64,000 bases of DNA from Magnolia sinica (Eukaryota > Streptophyta > Magnoliopsida > Magnoliales > Magnoliaceae). Below are positions 45,085-59,300 of this stretch, piece after piece (the stretch's first letter is position 1; each line of letters starts with the position of its first letter). The stretch spans positions 62,396,001-62,460,000 of the forward strand of contig NC_080588.1 of the NCBI RefSeq assembly GCF_029962835.1, read 5' to 3'. A program made the position numbers and the translations under genes. Under the pieces are notes generated by a model. That model did no database searches. It was not told where the DNA came from and was given only the letters and a program-made list of their open reading frames with translations.

Positions 45085-45738
45085 TAGTTGTTGTGTTGTG
45101 GTGTGTGGAAATGAGAAGAGGAGAGGGCTATTTATAGCCTTCTCCAATGGTTGAATGGTAAATAGTGGGTTTAAGAGGGTTAAAAGCTGAGGTGGCAAGT
45201 GGTGGTTTGTGGAGAGGAAAGAGATGCCACATGGCATGCTCTCATTGGCTAATGGGGTTGGTAAAAGGGTAAATAAGCTCGGATTGAGGAGTAATTCCAG
45301 GAGAAAGTTGACTTTTGGACGCTGGGACAGTTATCCACAAGAGGGCCACGAGCGGTAGTAGTCGAAGTACCGCAGGCGACAATCAGGCTGCTGCCCGCGG
45401 TAGTCAGACTACCGCCCGAGCCTGGTTCGGGCCGGATTCGCGCGTGTGGGTTTCGTGTGGTGCTCTGGTTTGTCCGGTGGTCTTCGTTTTGGGTTCCTAG
45501 GACTCAAAGTGGTGGATTTAGGTATGGTTAGAGGATTCTGGATAAGGTATAGGGTATAGGCGAGGCTGTATGTGTGCTGAGCGGTTTGGATTGCGGTTTC
45601 AGGTTATGGATTGGGAGTTTAGGGACTTTTGGGTCATGGTTTGGTTTAGGCTGGGATTAGGGTTGGGTCCAAGGTATGACCATGGTTCCTGGATAGTCTT
45701 AGCCTTCTCAAGATGTTAGCCTGAGTGGGGTGTCTACA
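44264..45738 (-). repeat. 5' LTR of the Tat element (plus-strand right end)
   Basis: Near-identical to 31071-32542. On the minus strand it starts TGTAGACACCCCACTC. TATA box at 45129-45136. The palindromic array is at about 45352-45415, with the perfect unit GCGGTAGTC-A-GACTACCGC at 45397-45415. Confidence 0.92.
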
Positions 45739-45743
45739 GGTGG
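45739..45743. repeat. Target-site duplication GGTGG, right copy
   Basis: GGTGG follows TGTCTACA of the LTR and matches 31066-31070. Confidence 0.9.
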
Positions 45744-46461
45744 CTGCTTCCAGAATTTTTGAGATTGGGTGATCTTAGACTTTATTAGGGGTGTGCGTGT
45801 GTGTGTTTTTTTTTTTTTCTTCAATTACATCTTATGTAGAGTGGGCTGCGGATAATTTCATGGCCAAGATGGACCAGAAAAGGGCAGATCGGATACGGAG
45901 ATGATCCGGGCTATGAGAACTTAAAATGGACGTATCTCGCAAGTTGGAATGAGTTGTCAGATGTAAAATATATGATTTTGGGGTAGGACTAGCTACCTTA
46001 GCCCCCCAACCCAGCATAGTGAGGTTGCGCAAGCCAGATTTGTAAATTACCATCAGATCAATGGTAAATTTCTTGTTTTAATTCCGTTTTTACTATAAAC
46101 AGTAAGTTTTAGTTTGATTATAACTCTTCATCCGGCTGTGCTTTAGAGTTGTGCACAACATGAAAAGTGCCTGTTTAGAGTAATTAGGATAACAATGTGA
46201 TGAAACCAAATAGGACACTTACTATTTTTGGCCGAAAACCTTACGCTAGTGGACATACCACTCCTCTATAAATAGTAAGTTTTCTAAGCTGCGAATTCTA
46301 GGAGTTTTACGTGTAGTTTGATTCTGAAATTTCTTCCATTTAGTAACCTATTTAAAGGGTTGTGAACTCATTTCAATCATCAATCAATTTCAAATTTTAT
46401 AGAATTTATTTTCTATTTTCTTGCTCTTTTCCTCGGGGATTTGAGAAGTAACCATAAAGGC
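45744..46461. other. Intergenic, no gene seen
   Basis: A short T-rich tract at about 45809-45820 and otherwise unremarkable sequence. ACTATAAACAGTAAGTTT and CTATAAATAGTAAGTTTT form a small repeated motif at 46092 and 46265. Confidence 0.4.
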
Positions 46462-47052
46462 GGATTAGGTGAGGTCAAGATAACAACTTGCTGGATGAGG
46501 CTCTTGACAGTGTGACTTACCTTCATTGATCATGTGCTGTATATCCACACTGTCCATCTGTTATTCCAGCTAAAAATGAAGCAGATCCAAATATCAGGTG
46601 GACCAACGATTAAACGCCCACTATTAAAAACTTCCCAAAGCCTACTGTATTTTTTTTATTATGTATACACCTACACACACCACCATGGTTACTCCAACCC
46701 ATGACCTTAGTGTTGAAACTCTTGTGAGTCTACCATTAAGCCATGAATAAGGACTCCTGCACTGTTTATTTACCATCCAACCTGTTGATAAGGTCATCTA
46801 GATATGAATGAACGGAAAAATCAGATAACAACTTACCCAAAACTTGTGGCCCATAAAGTATTTTTAATGGTCAATCACCACAGTTTCCTGTGGTGTGGTC
46901 AACCTGATATTTAGATCTGCTGGATTTTTGGGCTCGTGCCCTAAAAAGAGTTGGTATAATGAATGAAAAATGTAGATATTCAACACATACATCAAGTGGG
47001 CCCATCGTCTGGGGTCATACAGCAAGTTGTTACTCCAACCTCACCTAATCTG
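46462..47052. mobile_element. MITE with about 40-bp terminal inverted repeats
   Basis: The left end GGATTAGGTGAGGTCAAGAT then AACAACTTGCTG matches the reverse complement of the right end (AGATTAGGTGAGGTTGGAGT then AACAACTTGCTG). The inside has the module TGTAGATATTCAACACATAC-ATCAAGTGGGCCC near the right end. No transposase. TSD not clear. Confidence 0.7.
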
Positions 47053-50000
47053 TGCCCATAAGCTACGGTCTCATAATTATGCTTCAATGATGATCCTAAC
47101 CTTTGATTCGTGATTTTCAATGCGTGAGAATTAATTTGTAAAATCATTTATTTTGACATCTGTTTCTATCTAAGGTATATATATCATAGAATCCATAACA
47201 TGAACGGTTCTGATCATTGGACCATTTAAGCATGTGAGCCCTAATTAGGCCAAGACATGCTCGAATCCTCTTACGATCAGGACATCTAAATGCTGAACCC
47301 CACCATATGGCATATGTAGATGTGTGCATGGCAGCAAGGGGTTGGGTCACAAACATATTTTCGAATTAAATTGTATTATCCAAGTGTATGGAAACCTTTG
47401 AATGCACGTAATTTCACTTGGACTTCTACATTGCCTATCTGGATCGTCCATTAGGTGTGGTTCACTCTTCAGAGGCTGCCCTGAAATGTTCATCTAGATC
47501 AGTTGGTCCAAACAATCCAGTTAGTGTCATGCAAAATGGATGTGGACGATTGTCCATTGGGTACCCCACTTGATGAATGGTCCAGATCTTAATTACACAT
47601 ACCACACTGACCCATGTGGTAGAAAACAAACAGTTGGAGAGGGGCTAAACGTCCTCATCCAAATTACACCTGTGATCACCTCATCGTCCTACAATCCTGT
47701 TATTGGCCACTGCAGACGACTGGGTGGCCCACCCGATCGATGAACGGTCCAGATCTCACACATTCTGCAAAATCAAATGCATATCAACTTTAGGTGAGTG
47801 GGATTCAATGAAATTTGCCAAACTGCATCCAAGCGAACAGCAAGAAAAAGGGTCTGGCTCAAAACGGGGTTCAGGCCTCAAATGCCCCTTTCTTTAGGAT
47901 GTATGCAAACGGGCCCTTCGCTTGAGATCATATTCGTGAGAGGTCCGTGAGATCTCGTGGGACACGAGGTACCTGGCCCACTGTCAAATCAGGTGGCAGT
48001 TGGATAGGGACTGTTGGTCCACCTGTTTTGTCCATCCATTTTAATCCGTTGCTCAGCTGGAGAATGGATGGGCCTGATTCCTTACTCATAACCTCTACTG
48101 GGTTGGGCCCAACAAATGAACAGCCCGGATTTCGCTTTCCTATCAAACGCATAAACAGAAAAGTATGTTCTTGGTTCATCAAACAGGTCAGGTCAGTACA
48201 CGGGTCCGGACCAAGCTAAATGGTAGTGCGTCGGGCTCAGGCCAGAAAATGTGCCCATTTAAAGGGTTGAACTCTTCCCAACAGACATAGCCATATAGAT
48301 AATGGGCTCAACCAGATAACTCAACCCGACAGGATACAACCTGCCCAACAAGACAATCAGGCTGGCTAACGCCATTTTATTCTTGTTCCATCACTAGGAT
48401 TTTTCAATGGGATGGGCCAATCCAGCTATGGGCTGGTCTAGCTTTTAAATTTTAGGTAAGTTAGGGTATGGGCGTGATTTTCTGTCCCCAAAAGATAGAT
48501 GGGCTAACCCATGTGATATATCACCAACAATTCAATTAAAGGCCCATGTTCAGCCCAAATACATCTGCCATGAGCTAGGCTTGACCTAACTTCAATGCCA
48601 GTGGGCCATGGCCGGGTCTACCACATAGACAATCCAATCCATTGATCTATTTGGTTGGCCACCAAGCAGCTAGGATCATCATCGGATCTGGAGATTCTGC
48701 AGTAACGCTCATCTATGGTGAGGATGATCAGCTTTCGAGATGTAAAATTACCTAAACACCCTCATTTAAAATTTTTTTTTTTTTTTTTCCTTTAAAAAGT
48801 GGTGCATCGCGAACTGTATGGCCCACAAGGTCAATGTCTAACATCCAACCCATCCAACAGACGCACCTTATAACGATTACCAAACAGACCAAAAAAATCT
48901 GAAGAATCCAATGAGGGCAAACCATAAAAACTAGTTACACCATTCAAAATCATCCAAATTCATCTTCAGTCCATCTGTGATTTAATCAACCAGATTTTTT
49001 TGGTTGGTGCAAACACCTTGTTTGGGGTTCATATGTCAGACGGATTGGGTGTTTTTTTAAAAAAAAAATTAATTAATTTTAATTTTAATTTTTTTTATCA
49101 CAGCGCCCCACAGTTCTTGACTCCACTGCCTTTTAAAGTAAACATTTGGATGACATGTGGGAAAGTTCATTCAGTAGTACTAATACCAGCAAAATACATA
49201 TTTAAAATTTTAAAAATCATTAATTTATGATAATGAGAAATGCTCCAGTGCTGCTAGTGCTCCTAGTTCTATTTGGACACACATACACAGTCCAATCCAT
49301 TTATCTAGGCTGTTAATTAGAACCAGCTTACATTAATTCATCAGCTACATGCAAACATTACACTGATCTGACAAATATTAACCAGTTGTCCAATGACTTT
49401 TAATAGGGACAGTCAAGATCGTTTACACAAAAATAGATCAAATCAACAATTTGATCCATTTTTTTATTAATTAATACCGTCATAGATTTGTTTATAATTC
49501 AAAGAATCACTTTCATTAGATATTTTTAACCGTCCCATCCATGGCTTGGAAAAAGGATGGCAGTAGAAAATAAGACCAAATCAAGGAGAGATTGGATCAT
49601 CTGGTCAGTGTGATTCCTGCATCCCAGAACATAAAATGTATTATGGACTTAATGGACGATTCAGATTGATCGATTGGATAGTCCAAGTGAACTAAAGCAA
49701 CTGGAGAGTTATGAATGTTTTAAAATTTTATTTCAAGCGAGATCTTTTGCCAATGATATCTCATGAAACCATCAAAATCTAGAGAAATTACCAAGAACAA
49801 GATTTTCCATTATGCTTTTGTCCCACGCAGCCCATCCTTTTTGTTCAAGAGATGAGACTGATCACAAGCCACCAACTAGATGGCTCTGATTACTTAATAA
49901 GGGATCAGGCGGGCAATGGGCATCAGGCCAGCTGACTTAATCCACTTCTTCAACAGATTTAGCCACATGTAATGAGTCCTGGGGTTGAGTTCTGGTCAGA

Positions 50001-50756
50001 AAATGAGATAAACATGTTGGGTTTGACTGTAAGAAGTTTATAAATAAAAACGAAAGCTTCAATACCAGATCTATTAAACAAATAGGTCAAGTTGGGCAGG
50101 ACTTTATCAACCTAATTAAAAATCTGATTTGAGGTGGGCCACCGACTTAGCTTTTTTTTTTTTTTTTTTTATACCTATTTAGCAAATGGGTTTAGGCAGT
50201 GGTTTGCTGGTTTGAATCATTGCCCCATTTAGAAAATGGATGGAGCTCAAGCTTTGAATTTTTGTCCGGCCAACCTCAATCTCATAAAAAGATATGTTGA
50301 GCATGTTTGGATCCCACCCGAAAAGGTTATGTTAAATAAGAGCATATTTGGATGCCACTTAAAAACTACTTCATCTTGTTTCACTAAATCCTAATTATTG
50401 ACTGTGTAGACTCATCTAATGGTAGCACGCACGCACCCGCTATCAAAAAGCTTGTATCTAAATTTTCTGGATGTTACCATGGGCATTTGGTTGTAATGTC
50501 TAATGTGCTTGTATACATGAAACTACTTGAAGTTGAGGAGTTTGTGTTGTACATGTAAGTGGACCATATCAATGGAAAAATCATCTACAAGAGCAGGCAT
50601 GCAAGCATATGTACATGATCACATTCACAAAAGCATACAAAAGCAGCACCTCAAATGGACAATAAAACTATGAATAGAGAAACTAGCAGAATGTACACAC
50701 CGGAACAGCATGAGACGTTTTTTTTTTCTAATCTTTCTTTCCATTTTCTTCCTTCT
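47053..50756. other. Intergenic downstream of the ACR gene
   Basis: Contains poly-T/A tracts (48771-48788, 49051-49095, 50153-50170) and scattered GGTCCAGATCT, GGCCCACC repeat words. No coding sequence recognised. The ACR 3' UTR and polyadenylation site must lie just below 50757 on this side. Confidence 0.45.
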
Positions 50757-52547
50757 TCAAGATCTTATGGAGCCAAAGTTGCTAGACAGTCGCTCAAGCT
50801 GAGACCATAGCAAGCTGCCCAAGGAGAACCTTGGCCTGTCCTCTGTGCTGGTGCTGGCTGCAGCACTGCTCCTAGGCTTGGTAGGAACCCAAGTAGGGGA
50901 ATTGTTGATCACAAGGACTGTTCCACCCATCTCCTTGCTCACCGACTCCACTGTCTTGTGGTCCGCTTCATTGCCCGAAGCATCCGTCACAAAGAACGTG
51001 CCGACTGCCGTGTCCCCACGAGTAGAGATCTCAGCCCTTGACACTGACAGCCCGTTCTCACGGAAGACTCTTGTGATGTCTGAGAGCAGGCCTACCCTGT
51101 TGTTTGTGCACACGTCGAGCCTCAGCCCCTGCAGATGAAGGTTGGAGAATTACCATAGCCACGTTAGTCAAACTAGTCTAGATAGGAATAAAGAGCATTT
51201 GGGTTCTTGCACTAGTCTTACTAACATGGGAGACTCTCCGCTCGACGGCGGCGATCAAGCACTGTGTAACTCTCCGTCTTTCACTCTCTGTGTCCAAAGT
51301 GCAACCATCCACATGGCGGATGTAGTATTCCTGCCAGTTAATAAAGACCTTCCATCAGCCACACATATAGCCAGACAAAAAGATCAAATGACCATCTTGC
51401 AATCCTCAATGATGTACCTATTTGGACATGTACTGAAGACACTGAATGTACTCAACCCATGTGCTGATGACTTTGTGCCTATACTCGTACATAAGAGTTC
51501 TACTCTTCTTTTCTTTTCTTTTTTACCAGAGTGGACTCAACGAAGACACATAGATGTTGATGGAAAATGCATCCATGGATTGGGACCAGACAATTAGCAT
51601 AATGTGGACCTTCTATGGTAATATAGCAAAATTCACCAGATTGGAAGAAGATCCTAATTCATAAATCGGTAGCTTAAGACAGGCAGTTTAGGAAAAGAAA
51701 TGCATCATATAAAACGGCCTCAAAGTAAGATCTCTTCCAATCTGAAAGGGTTTTCTTACACCCCCGACGTATCAACGGTGAAAGTCATAAGATTAGCTGT
51801 TAGGACAGATCATGCCAAGGAAATCTTATTATACAAGTGGAATCATTGATTCCTAATGGAATGATAATTCTAGATGGAAACTCATCTAGTGGTAGGTGTT
51901 GTCAATGCCCATTGGAAATTTGACCAACATCTCATATTCAGTCCATTAGAATATCAAGTGGATCTGAAGGCAGGTAATATATAGAGACTTCTTTCATATA
52001 TATGCCTATTCTTCATATATTTCTTAAAAACTGCCTACTTTATAAATTGTCGTAGAGAAAAGCCTAACTTTTGGGCTATTAGTCAAAATAAGCCAATGCC
52101 ATAAAAAGTTCACGTGTATTTCATGTTGTATTTTGTAAATGATCAAAAGGCTCAGCTACCTAACTCATTTTCTATGCCATGCAACCATTCATTTCTTCTT
52201 ATTCTAGGATAAAGGAAGGACTCCTCTATGCCCAAAGTATATTTCAACAATTTTCTTTCATTGCCCATTAAATCTCCTTGAATGGTTCACTTGAGTTTTG
52301 AATGTGACTAGTTTTTTAGCTCATGTTTAAAGATGCACAGACAAAGTGAATGAACGCGTGGATGGAGGAAACATCAAGGGTAGGGCCACACCATGTCTTA
52401 CAAGGTTAAAATGGTCCTTCATGTGAAGATAGGGTGCAAAACTGTCTTTTCAATAGCTGACGTCCCATTTATGCCGCTTTCCACGGGCCAAAGTCGGTGT
52501 ATATTAGGGATGACTTCTAAAGTAGACGGTTTTAGGAAAATAGATGC

Positions 52548-52582
<35 letters not shown>

Positions 52583-53337
52583 ATCGAAATGGAAGGAGCA
52601 TACCTGGACAGCAAGGGAGCCGCGAGAGCTAATGGCCGCATGAAAGACCACATACTCCATGTCCGTCAACGTGCAAACAGTGTCAAATAGCAGCTTGGGC
52701 CTGTCCCTGCACCTCACATTCAACACCGAATACCCTTTTTCCCTCCAACTTTCTATTGAGACGTCCGTCTTCGTCTTCCTCACCTTCGTCGCCTCTTCGT
52801 AATCCCTGTCCGTGAACATCAGCTGATGCAGCCTCCGCTCCGTGTGCGTCCGGCTCTCAGTGGGCCCCGCCACCCTCACTCTCCTCTCCACAGCGCCACC
52901 GCCACCCCCCGCATTCCCGGCAACAAGGTGGTGGGCCCCCACCACGTTCTCCAGCTGCTCCTCCACGTGGGCCAGCCGTGCCCCGTCGGAGATGGCCCCG
53001 CCCGTGGCCGCATCCGTTATGTAGATGATGCATGCGGCCCGCCCGTTGTGTGTCCACGCCTCGGCAGCCACCACTTGGCAGCCGAGCTCCACGAGCACGG
53101 CCGAGATATCGGACAGGAGGCCCGGGCGGTCGCTCCCGGTCATCTCCAAGGCAGTATGCTCGACCACCACGTCTCTGGGTCCCACCAACCTGCCAAGGCA
53201 GGTCCGGACCGACTCACTGCCTGCACCCTTCCTTCCTGGGCAGAGAGCCTGTAATAAATAAGCATCACCCTTATATCATTCATAGACAAACTGGGTAAAA
53301 ATCCAAGCATTGTAGGTTGAAGGAGACGACAAAATAG

Positions 53338-53376
<39 letters not shown>

Positions 53377-56300
53377 TAATGTAATGGATGAGGCTCTCGT
53401 CAGATAGTTTGTTCCCGAGCTGATCCGTCACGTGGAACACTGCATATGCATCCAAAGGACACCGTGTGAGTTGAAGAAATGTTCATATATCACCCGGAGT
53501 GAAATTGGAACAACCCACTCACTCGGTGGGCCACAGGCATACATTGAGGTTAACCTTTCAGTTTCTCCATTGATTTCAACATTGTAGCCCACCTGTGGAT
53601 GGACCATCCTGATTTTCACCGTTGGTGATCTTTTAAATGTGGGGCCCACCTCTTGCACGACTTGAATATTATACGCAAGGAACACATTAGCAAGAATGAA
53701 CATGTTAAATGTTTAAAGTTAAAATGCACTGTTGTATGTGGACATTTCTTATGTTTAAATGATTTGGATTTTTATTATGATCTAATAGTGATTGCAATCA
53801 TAGTACATCGTTTGCTTGAATGTGTCTCATCTGCGAACCTGTCGCATCGTGCGTAACGCAGCTTGATGCCGTCCAAATTGATGTGTTGGATCATACCAAT
53901 TGGGCAATCTTGATATTCGATTCAATCTCATTCCGAAATTAGTTCGATCCAATTCCATTGATAAGAAGCTATGATGGTGGCAGAGGTACTGATAAAGGTG
54001 AGGTTTTAAAAAATCAAAATGGGAAAAGCATTAATCATCAACCATTGTTAAGTGGCTGGAGAGGGGCTGTTAGTGTGTCAGGGAGGTGCAGGAGAGAGGT
54101 GAAAAAGGATTTTTTTTTAAAAATAAAATAAAAAATCCAACGTATGCTACCATCTAGCAACAGAGATAAAAGGGGAGTTAGTTGATACTCAAGCAGACTA
54201 ACAAACTGGGCACGTGCCATATATTAACTTCAATTAAACCGTCCACAATTTTCCACCCTTTGTAGATGAGTCATCATCCAAATTTCAGATTAATTAAGTA
54301 AAGTTAAGCTTTGACTTAAGGGAAATTTATTTGTTGATTTTGGACAGTTGTATACTTTTTATTTTAACCGTTCATTAAATGTCTACCAATAATCCAGTTA
54401 GAAAATACAATAAATGTTCTTTTTGACGACAGCATCTATCGAAGTTGAACCCCACGATTCGAATAGTCTGATGAAATTTATCTATATTTCATTTGTGCAA
54501 TTTCTTATACTTAGTATCTTCTCCAAATACCAAAGCATTTCTGTAGGGAAAAAAAAATGGCTCTACGGAAAGGGAGTTATTTGATACTCTGGCAGCTTAC
54601 GATGCTTTATACTCAGGCATTCAAATTATATACATGGCAAGCATTAACTCAAATTAAACCGACTAGATTGAGGAAGTGCCGGTGAATTCAAAAATCAAAT
54701 TATTTAAACAATGTTTTATGCTCAGGCATTCAAAAATTATATACATGGCAAGCGTTAACTCAAATTAAAGAGACAAGATTGAGGACCTCGACTCATGCAA
54801 TCTTGTTTATTCAAATCAGACCATTGGATATTTTTTTATTTTCAATTGCCCTATATATATATCTGCCAATCGGGCTCTTGTTTATTCAAATCAGACCATT
54901 AGATATTTTTCATTTTCAATTGTCTAATATATATCCACCAATCTGATAGGCAGAAAATTAATACGTGTAATATGGAACCTATAATTTGGACAGTTTAACA
55001 TGAATTTATTTTATTCCACCTATGCAATTTCTAACCGCTGGGACATCATCCATTATACTCAGGCCAAAGTACCAAAGTTTAGAGATCAAGCCTTTAATAA
55101 CAAATCCAAGCTTTCCCATTAATATCATAGATATTATCAGCCTCCCTGACAGTTTACTAATCAGGCCGTTTATTACAAACCAATCCCACCCATTAATCGC
55201 ATTAATGGCATGAGCTCAGGTGGAAGTGTGTCCTGCCCCAGGTGGCAGGGGTTCTCTGGGGCCCACTGCAATTTTTGGGTTATATCCACCTTGTTCATTC
55301 ATTTTTCCAAATCATTTTAGGGTATGAGCCAAAAAATGAGGCAGATCCAAGGCTCAAGTGGAACAGACAAGGGGGATTGAACAACCACCATTAAAAACAT
55401 ATTGGAGGCGGTAGAAGTTTGGATCAAGTTGTGTTTTGTGTTTTCCCTTCATCCAGGTATGTGACCTTATGAATAGGTTGGATATGGCAAATAAACATAA
55501 TGGTGGGCACTAGGAAGATATGAATGGTAGGTGTCATTATCACCACTGTTTCTTGTGGTGTGGTCCACTTGAGCCATGGATCGGTCTCATTTTTGGGCCC
55601 ATACCCTAAAATGCTATGAAAAAAATGGATAAACAGCTTGGATAAAACCCATACATCACTGTAGGCCACACGAAGCCTCTACCTAGACCGATTTCCATTC
55701 AGGCAGGGGCAAGAAACAATCTGCTTCCAGCTCAAGTGGTTCTTGATTTAAAAAATCCTTTTAATAGCCCAGCGTGGCATGGGCTGACTATTGATCAAGA
55801 TCCAAAATAGGCACATATCAAATCAAACACAAACCCGCCCTGCCAGGTGACCCTTATATCAGATCATTAACAGGCCATTAACGATGTATTAAGAAAAGAA
55901 AGGTTCAAATGTCCTAGTCTAATTATCAAGGTCCAGGCCCAACCATTTTCAACAGTCAAGCCGCTTTGGAGCAAACCGGTCCAATCCACCCACAAAAATC
56001 AGTTGCCAAGAGGTCTTAAAACGTTGCTGTAAGTGTCAATGTAAATTAGATTTACAGTACTGGGTAATAAAGACATTTTGGCCATTAGAGATGAATGTAC
56101 CCACTCGACTGATCATCTACAGGCGCATTGCACCATAACAGTGGTACAGTGCGTTTTTAGTAAAAAAGAAAAAAAGAAAAGAAAAGAAAAAACATACATA
56201 TTCTCATCCCTGCTTTTCTTCGGGCTGAAATTGCACCGTGCACTTATTGTTAAGGGGCAGTGCACCCAGTGTGACAAATACGGTGGAGATGTTTAAAATA

Positions 56301-59300
56301 TTGCAAGAAATACATAAACCATGTTATCACGATATTATTGTGAAATTTCAAAATCTCAGTAAATTTTAAAATATCACAATATTAACTCAATAAATGGTAA
56401 AAAATTAAAAGGCTTGTTATATTATATAGTTACATATAAGTTTAAATTAATTTAATAATTTACAGCAAAGATTTTTAAATATTTTTAATTTTGGTAAGAT
56501 TCTTCTGTAATATCTCGAGAAAAACCTAAAATTTGAAAACCTCACCAAAAATTTTGAGGCGAGGAAGTTGGGGAGAACAAGATTTGTCACTATGAGTGCG
56601 TATATAGGTGATCAATTCTCTTTCTAAAATACGTTGGGGCATGTTCTGATTGAATGCAACACGTACGGTAGGATATATGGTGAATTAAAAACATTGGATT
56701 TGGGTCTTTTTCAATGACACAAACTGTTTATATGCTGGGGCTAATGATGGATATGGGGCATACCGAAAAAACAAAAACAAAAAACTCTCAGATTGCAATA
56801 TATTTAAGACTTAGATTATTTAATTAAAGTTTACTAAGAGCATCCATATTAAAAGGAAAAAGAATAAAATAATCAAAGCATTGAAATATTTGAATCCAAG
56901 AGCTGTTTCTTGGCTACCCACTAAGGTGAGGCCAATGTATAAACGAGTTTTGGATCATTGAAATATGATGGTGGAACCAAAGGCTACAGTCCCCACCTAT
57001 CCTTACAGTGATACATGGGGATGAAGCTCGTGCCCACTATTCCTACTCTTGGCTGTGTATGTAATATAATAGTGAATGGTGGGGACTTGATATATATTAT
57101 CCATAGTCGAACTGTGCTGTGCTGTGTTTATCAATAATGGATGCTAACACCAATGCAGGACTGAGAACAGGATTCTTCTATAACACACCCTGGGGCCACC
57201 ATGTTGTAAAATCCACTCTGTCAACCATGTCATAACCATTATATTAATCATAAATACAAAACATCAGACATGAGAGATATGAACCACACCACTGGCAATG
57301 ATGAAAAACTGCACCTGAAACCTCTAAGTTTGTGAGATGTGGGCTGCCTGAGTTTTGTATCACTGATTTTTGTTATCTTCCCTTCCACCACAATGGTGGC
57401 CCCACACACAAACACATGTTGGGTCCCATCCCCATTGTTCCTGTAGTATGGCCCACCTGACTTTTGGATCTGGCTGCACATACTCTGCAGTGGATTTTAC
57501 ATATATAACATGGAGGACAAGGATTGTGTCTTACCCTGCCCGTCTCTGGCTGGGAATGGGCAGGAGCTTTGAGTGGCCACCGTGATGTATGGGTCTTATC
57601 CACACCGTCCATTCATTTTTTTTTTTTAGTATCATTTTAGGGTATTAGCCCAAAAAGGAGGCAGGTCCAAGGCTCAAGTGGACTACAAAATGGGGATTAA
57701 ACTCTCACCGCTGCTTCTTGTGGTGTGGTCCACTTGAGCCTTGGATCTGCCTCATTTTAGGGCTTATGGCCTAAAATGATACGAAAAAGAAAGTGTGGAT
57801 AAGACCCACACACCACGGGGCTACTCAACGATCCTGCCCTAGCTGGAGAGGGGCGGGGAAGGATGCAATCCGCGACCATAACATGGTGGCCTCACACAGC
57901 TTGGCTACCTTGTGCAAACCGGTGTGGTAGAAGATCCTAAGAACCTAAGAAATTTCGCACGTGAGATATAACTCAAAACTAAACTGTCCAAATTTCAGTT
58001 CCCACAATAGATAGGCTTGGTCGAAAAATCGAAGTAATCGAACAAACGGAACCTTTGACCTCTGACCCACCGATGTGCGTTTGTTTGTTGAATTGGACCG
58101 CCACCAAAGAACCATTTAGAAAATGGAATCCGTGTTCCGTGTGGTTTTTTGGGTTACAAGCCATCCAAATCAGGTACCAGCGTTTTGGACGGGTATAGTT
58201 TTGAGTCAATCTGCATTGGATGTGCACGTGTCAGCCATTATACTCTGCAAGAGTACAACAGCTTCCTCAATAGTAGCTACATGTCATTGTTATGCACATG
58301 TACGAAAGCGACGACAAAGCAGAAAAGTAAAAAGAAGAGAAGAAACTTGCCGTCCATGAACCATCCGCCATCGGAAGATATGTAGGATTTGGAGATAACG
58401 AGGTCGAGGTCCGTCAGGACCTGGACCATTTCCAGCAGGATCCCGTGCTTGTTAGCGCTATCCACCTGTTGCAAAAACCCCACATCAACCGTTACGCCAC
58501 TGCTTATTTTATCATTAATCAGCTCCCCTGAATTACCAACACCTCATCGCTCTCCAAACCATGAAGGTGATCGTATGCGTTTGAAGTTCGAATGCATAAT
58601 ACGTTCGAGCCATGTGAGGCCCACCCATGATCTGGATCAAATCTGAACTGCATGTGATCCGATACGTCTTCTCACGGGCACGTACATCCCAAGAATAAAC
58701 TCTATGAAAAACTCAAGTGGGACACACCACAAGGGGCAACGTACAATCACACCTAAAACTAATATATTCACTTATTGTGGCCCACCAAATTTTGAAATGA
58801 CTCGAGTTTCCGCGTGTCACATCATCCTGGTGGGGCACAGCAGATTAATGGGGCGGATGTCATACAATATTTGTGGGCCCGCACATTCCATTAGAAAGTT
58901 TCTAATGTGCAGGACCCCTTCCCAATATTCCCCATTTCAGTGGGGTCCACCTGAGTAATGTATCAAGCAGGATTCTGGGGGAGCGTGCATCTAATGAACG
59001 GATTGGATGGAACTCTGACGTCACCGACTGTCGTGTTGGCTGCCAGCCTTTGGGCTGTGGCGCACCAATAACGTACGTGTGTGTAATATGAGACAATCAT
59101 CTTGCGTGGGTGTGCACCTGACTAAAGATCAGGCCGGCCCCCCTTACCAAGCGTGCGGCGTAGGAACACTGACTGTGTATAACTGGTTATCATTTTAGTT
59201 GTAACAGCCCACCATGTAAATGAAACGGCCGGACTTTTGGGATGGAGGACGGCGTTCGAAGTTAAGGTCTTGTAACTCACGATACTTCAGGATCCGTGCA

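Larger units (their letters stand above)
31071..45738 (-). mobile_element. Tat/Ogre-clade Ty3-gypsy LTR retrotransposon, 14.7 kb, structurally near-complete, defective
   Basis: Read on the minus strand from 45738, the order is 5' LTR, tRNA-Arg-type primer-binding site, gag, protease, reverse transcriptase, RNase H, integrase (37648-44108), a spacer with an antisense gene (plus strand, 34269-36632), polypurine tract and 3' LTR. LTRs are 1,475 and 1,472 bp with TG...CA ends, and the insertion is flanked by GGTGG duplications. The PR-RT-RH-IN order, integrase sequence, PBS and extra ORF downstream of pol fit the Tat lineage (Ogre, Retand, Grande relatives). In the first 340 or so bases the two LTRs differ at roughly 20 sites, nearly all transitions, so the insertion is not recent. 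gag-pol has several stops, an apparent deletion in the RT and a lost integrase catalytic residue, so it cannot move on its own. Confidence 0.92.
53440..58350 (-). other. ACR intron 3 (4.9 kb), GC-AG type, MITE-rich
   Basis: Starts GCAAGT after GACG (donor at 58350-58349) and ends ATATGCAG before TGTTCCACGTG. It contains tandem duplications (54600-54950) and two hairpin MITEs (55221-55725, 57521-57871). No other gene was seen in it. Confidence 0.85.

Noticed and set aside
52826-53254. 142-codon forward frame
   Set aside because: Shadow of GC-rich ACR exon 5 on the opposite strand.
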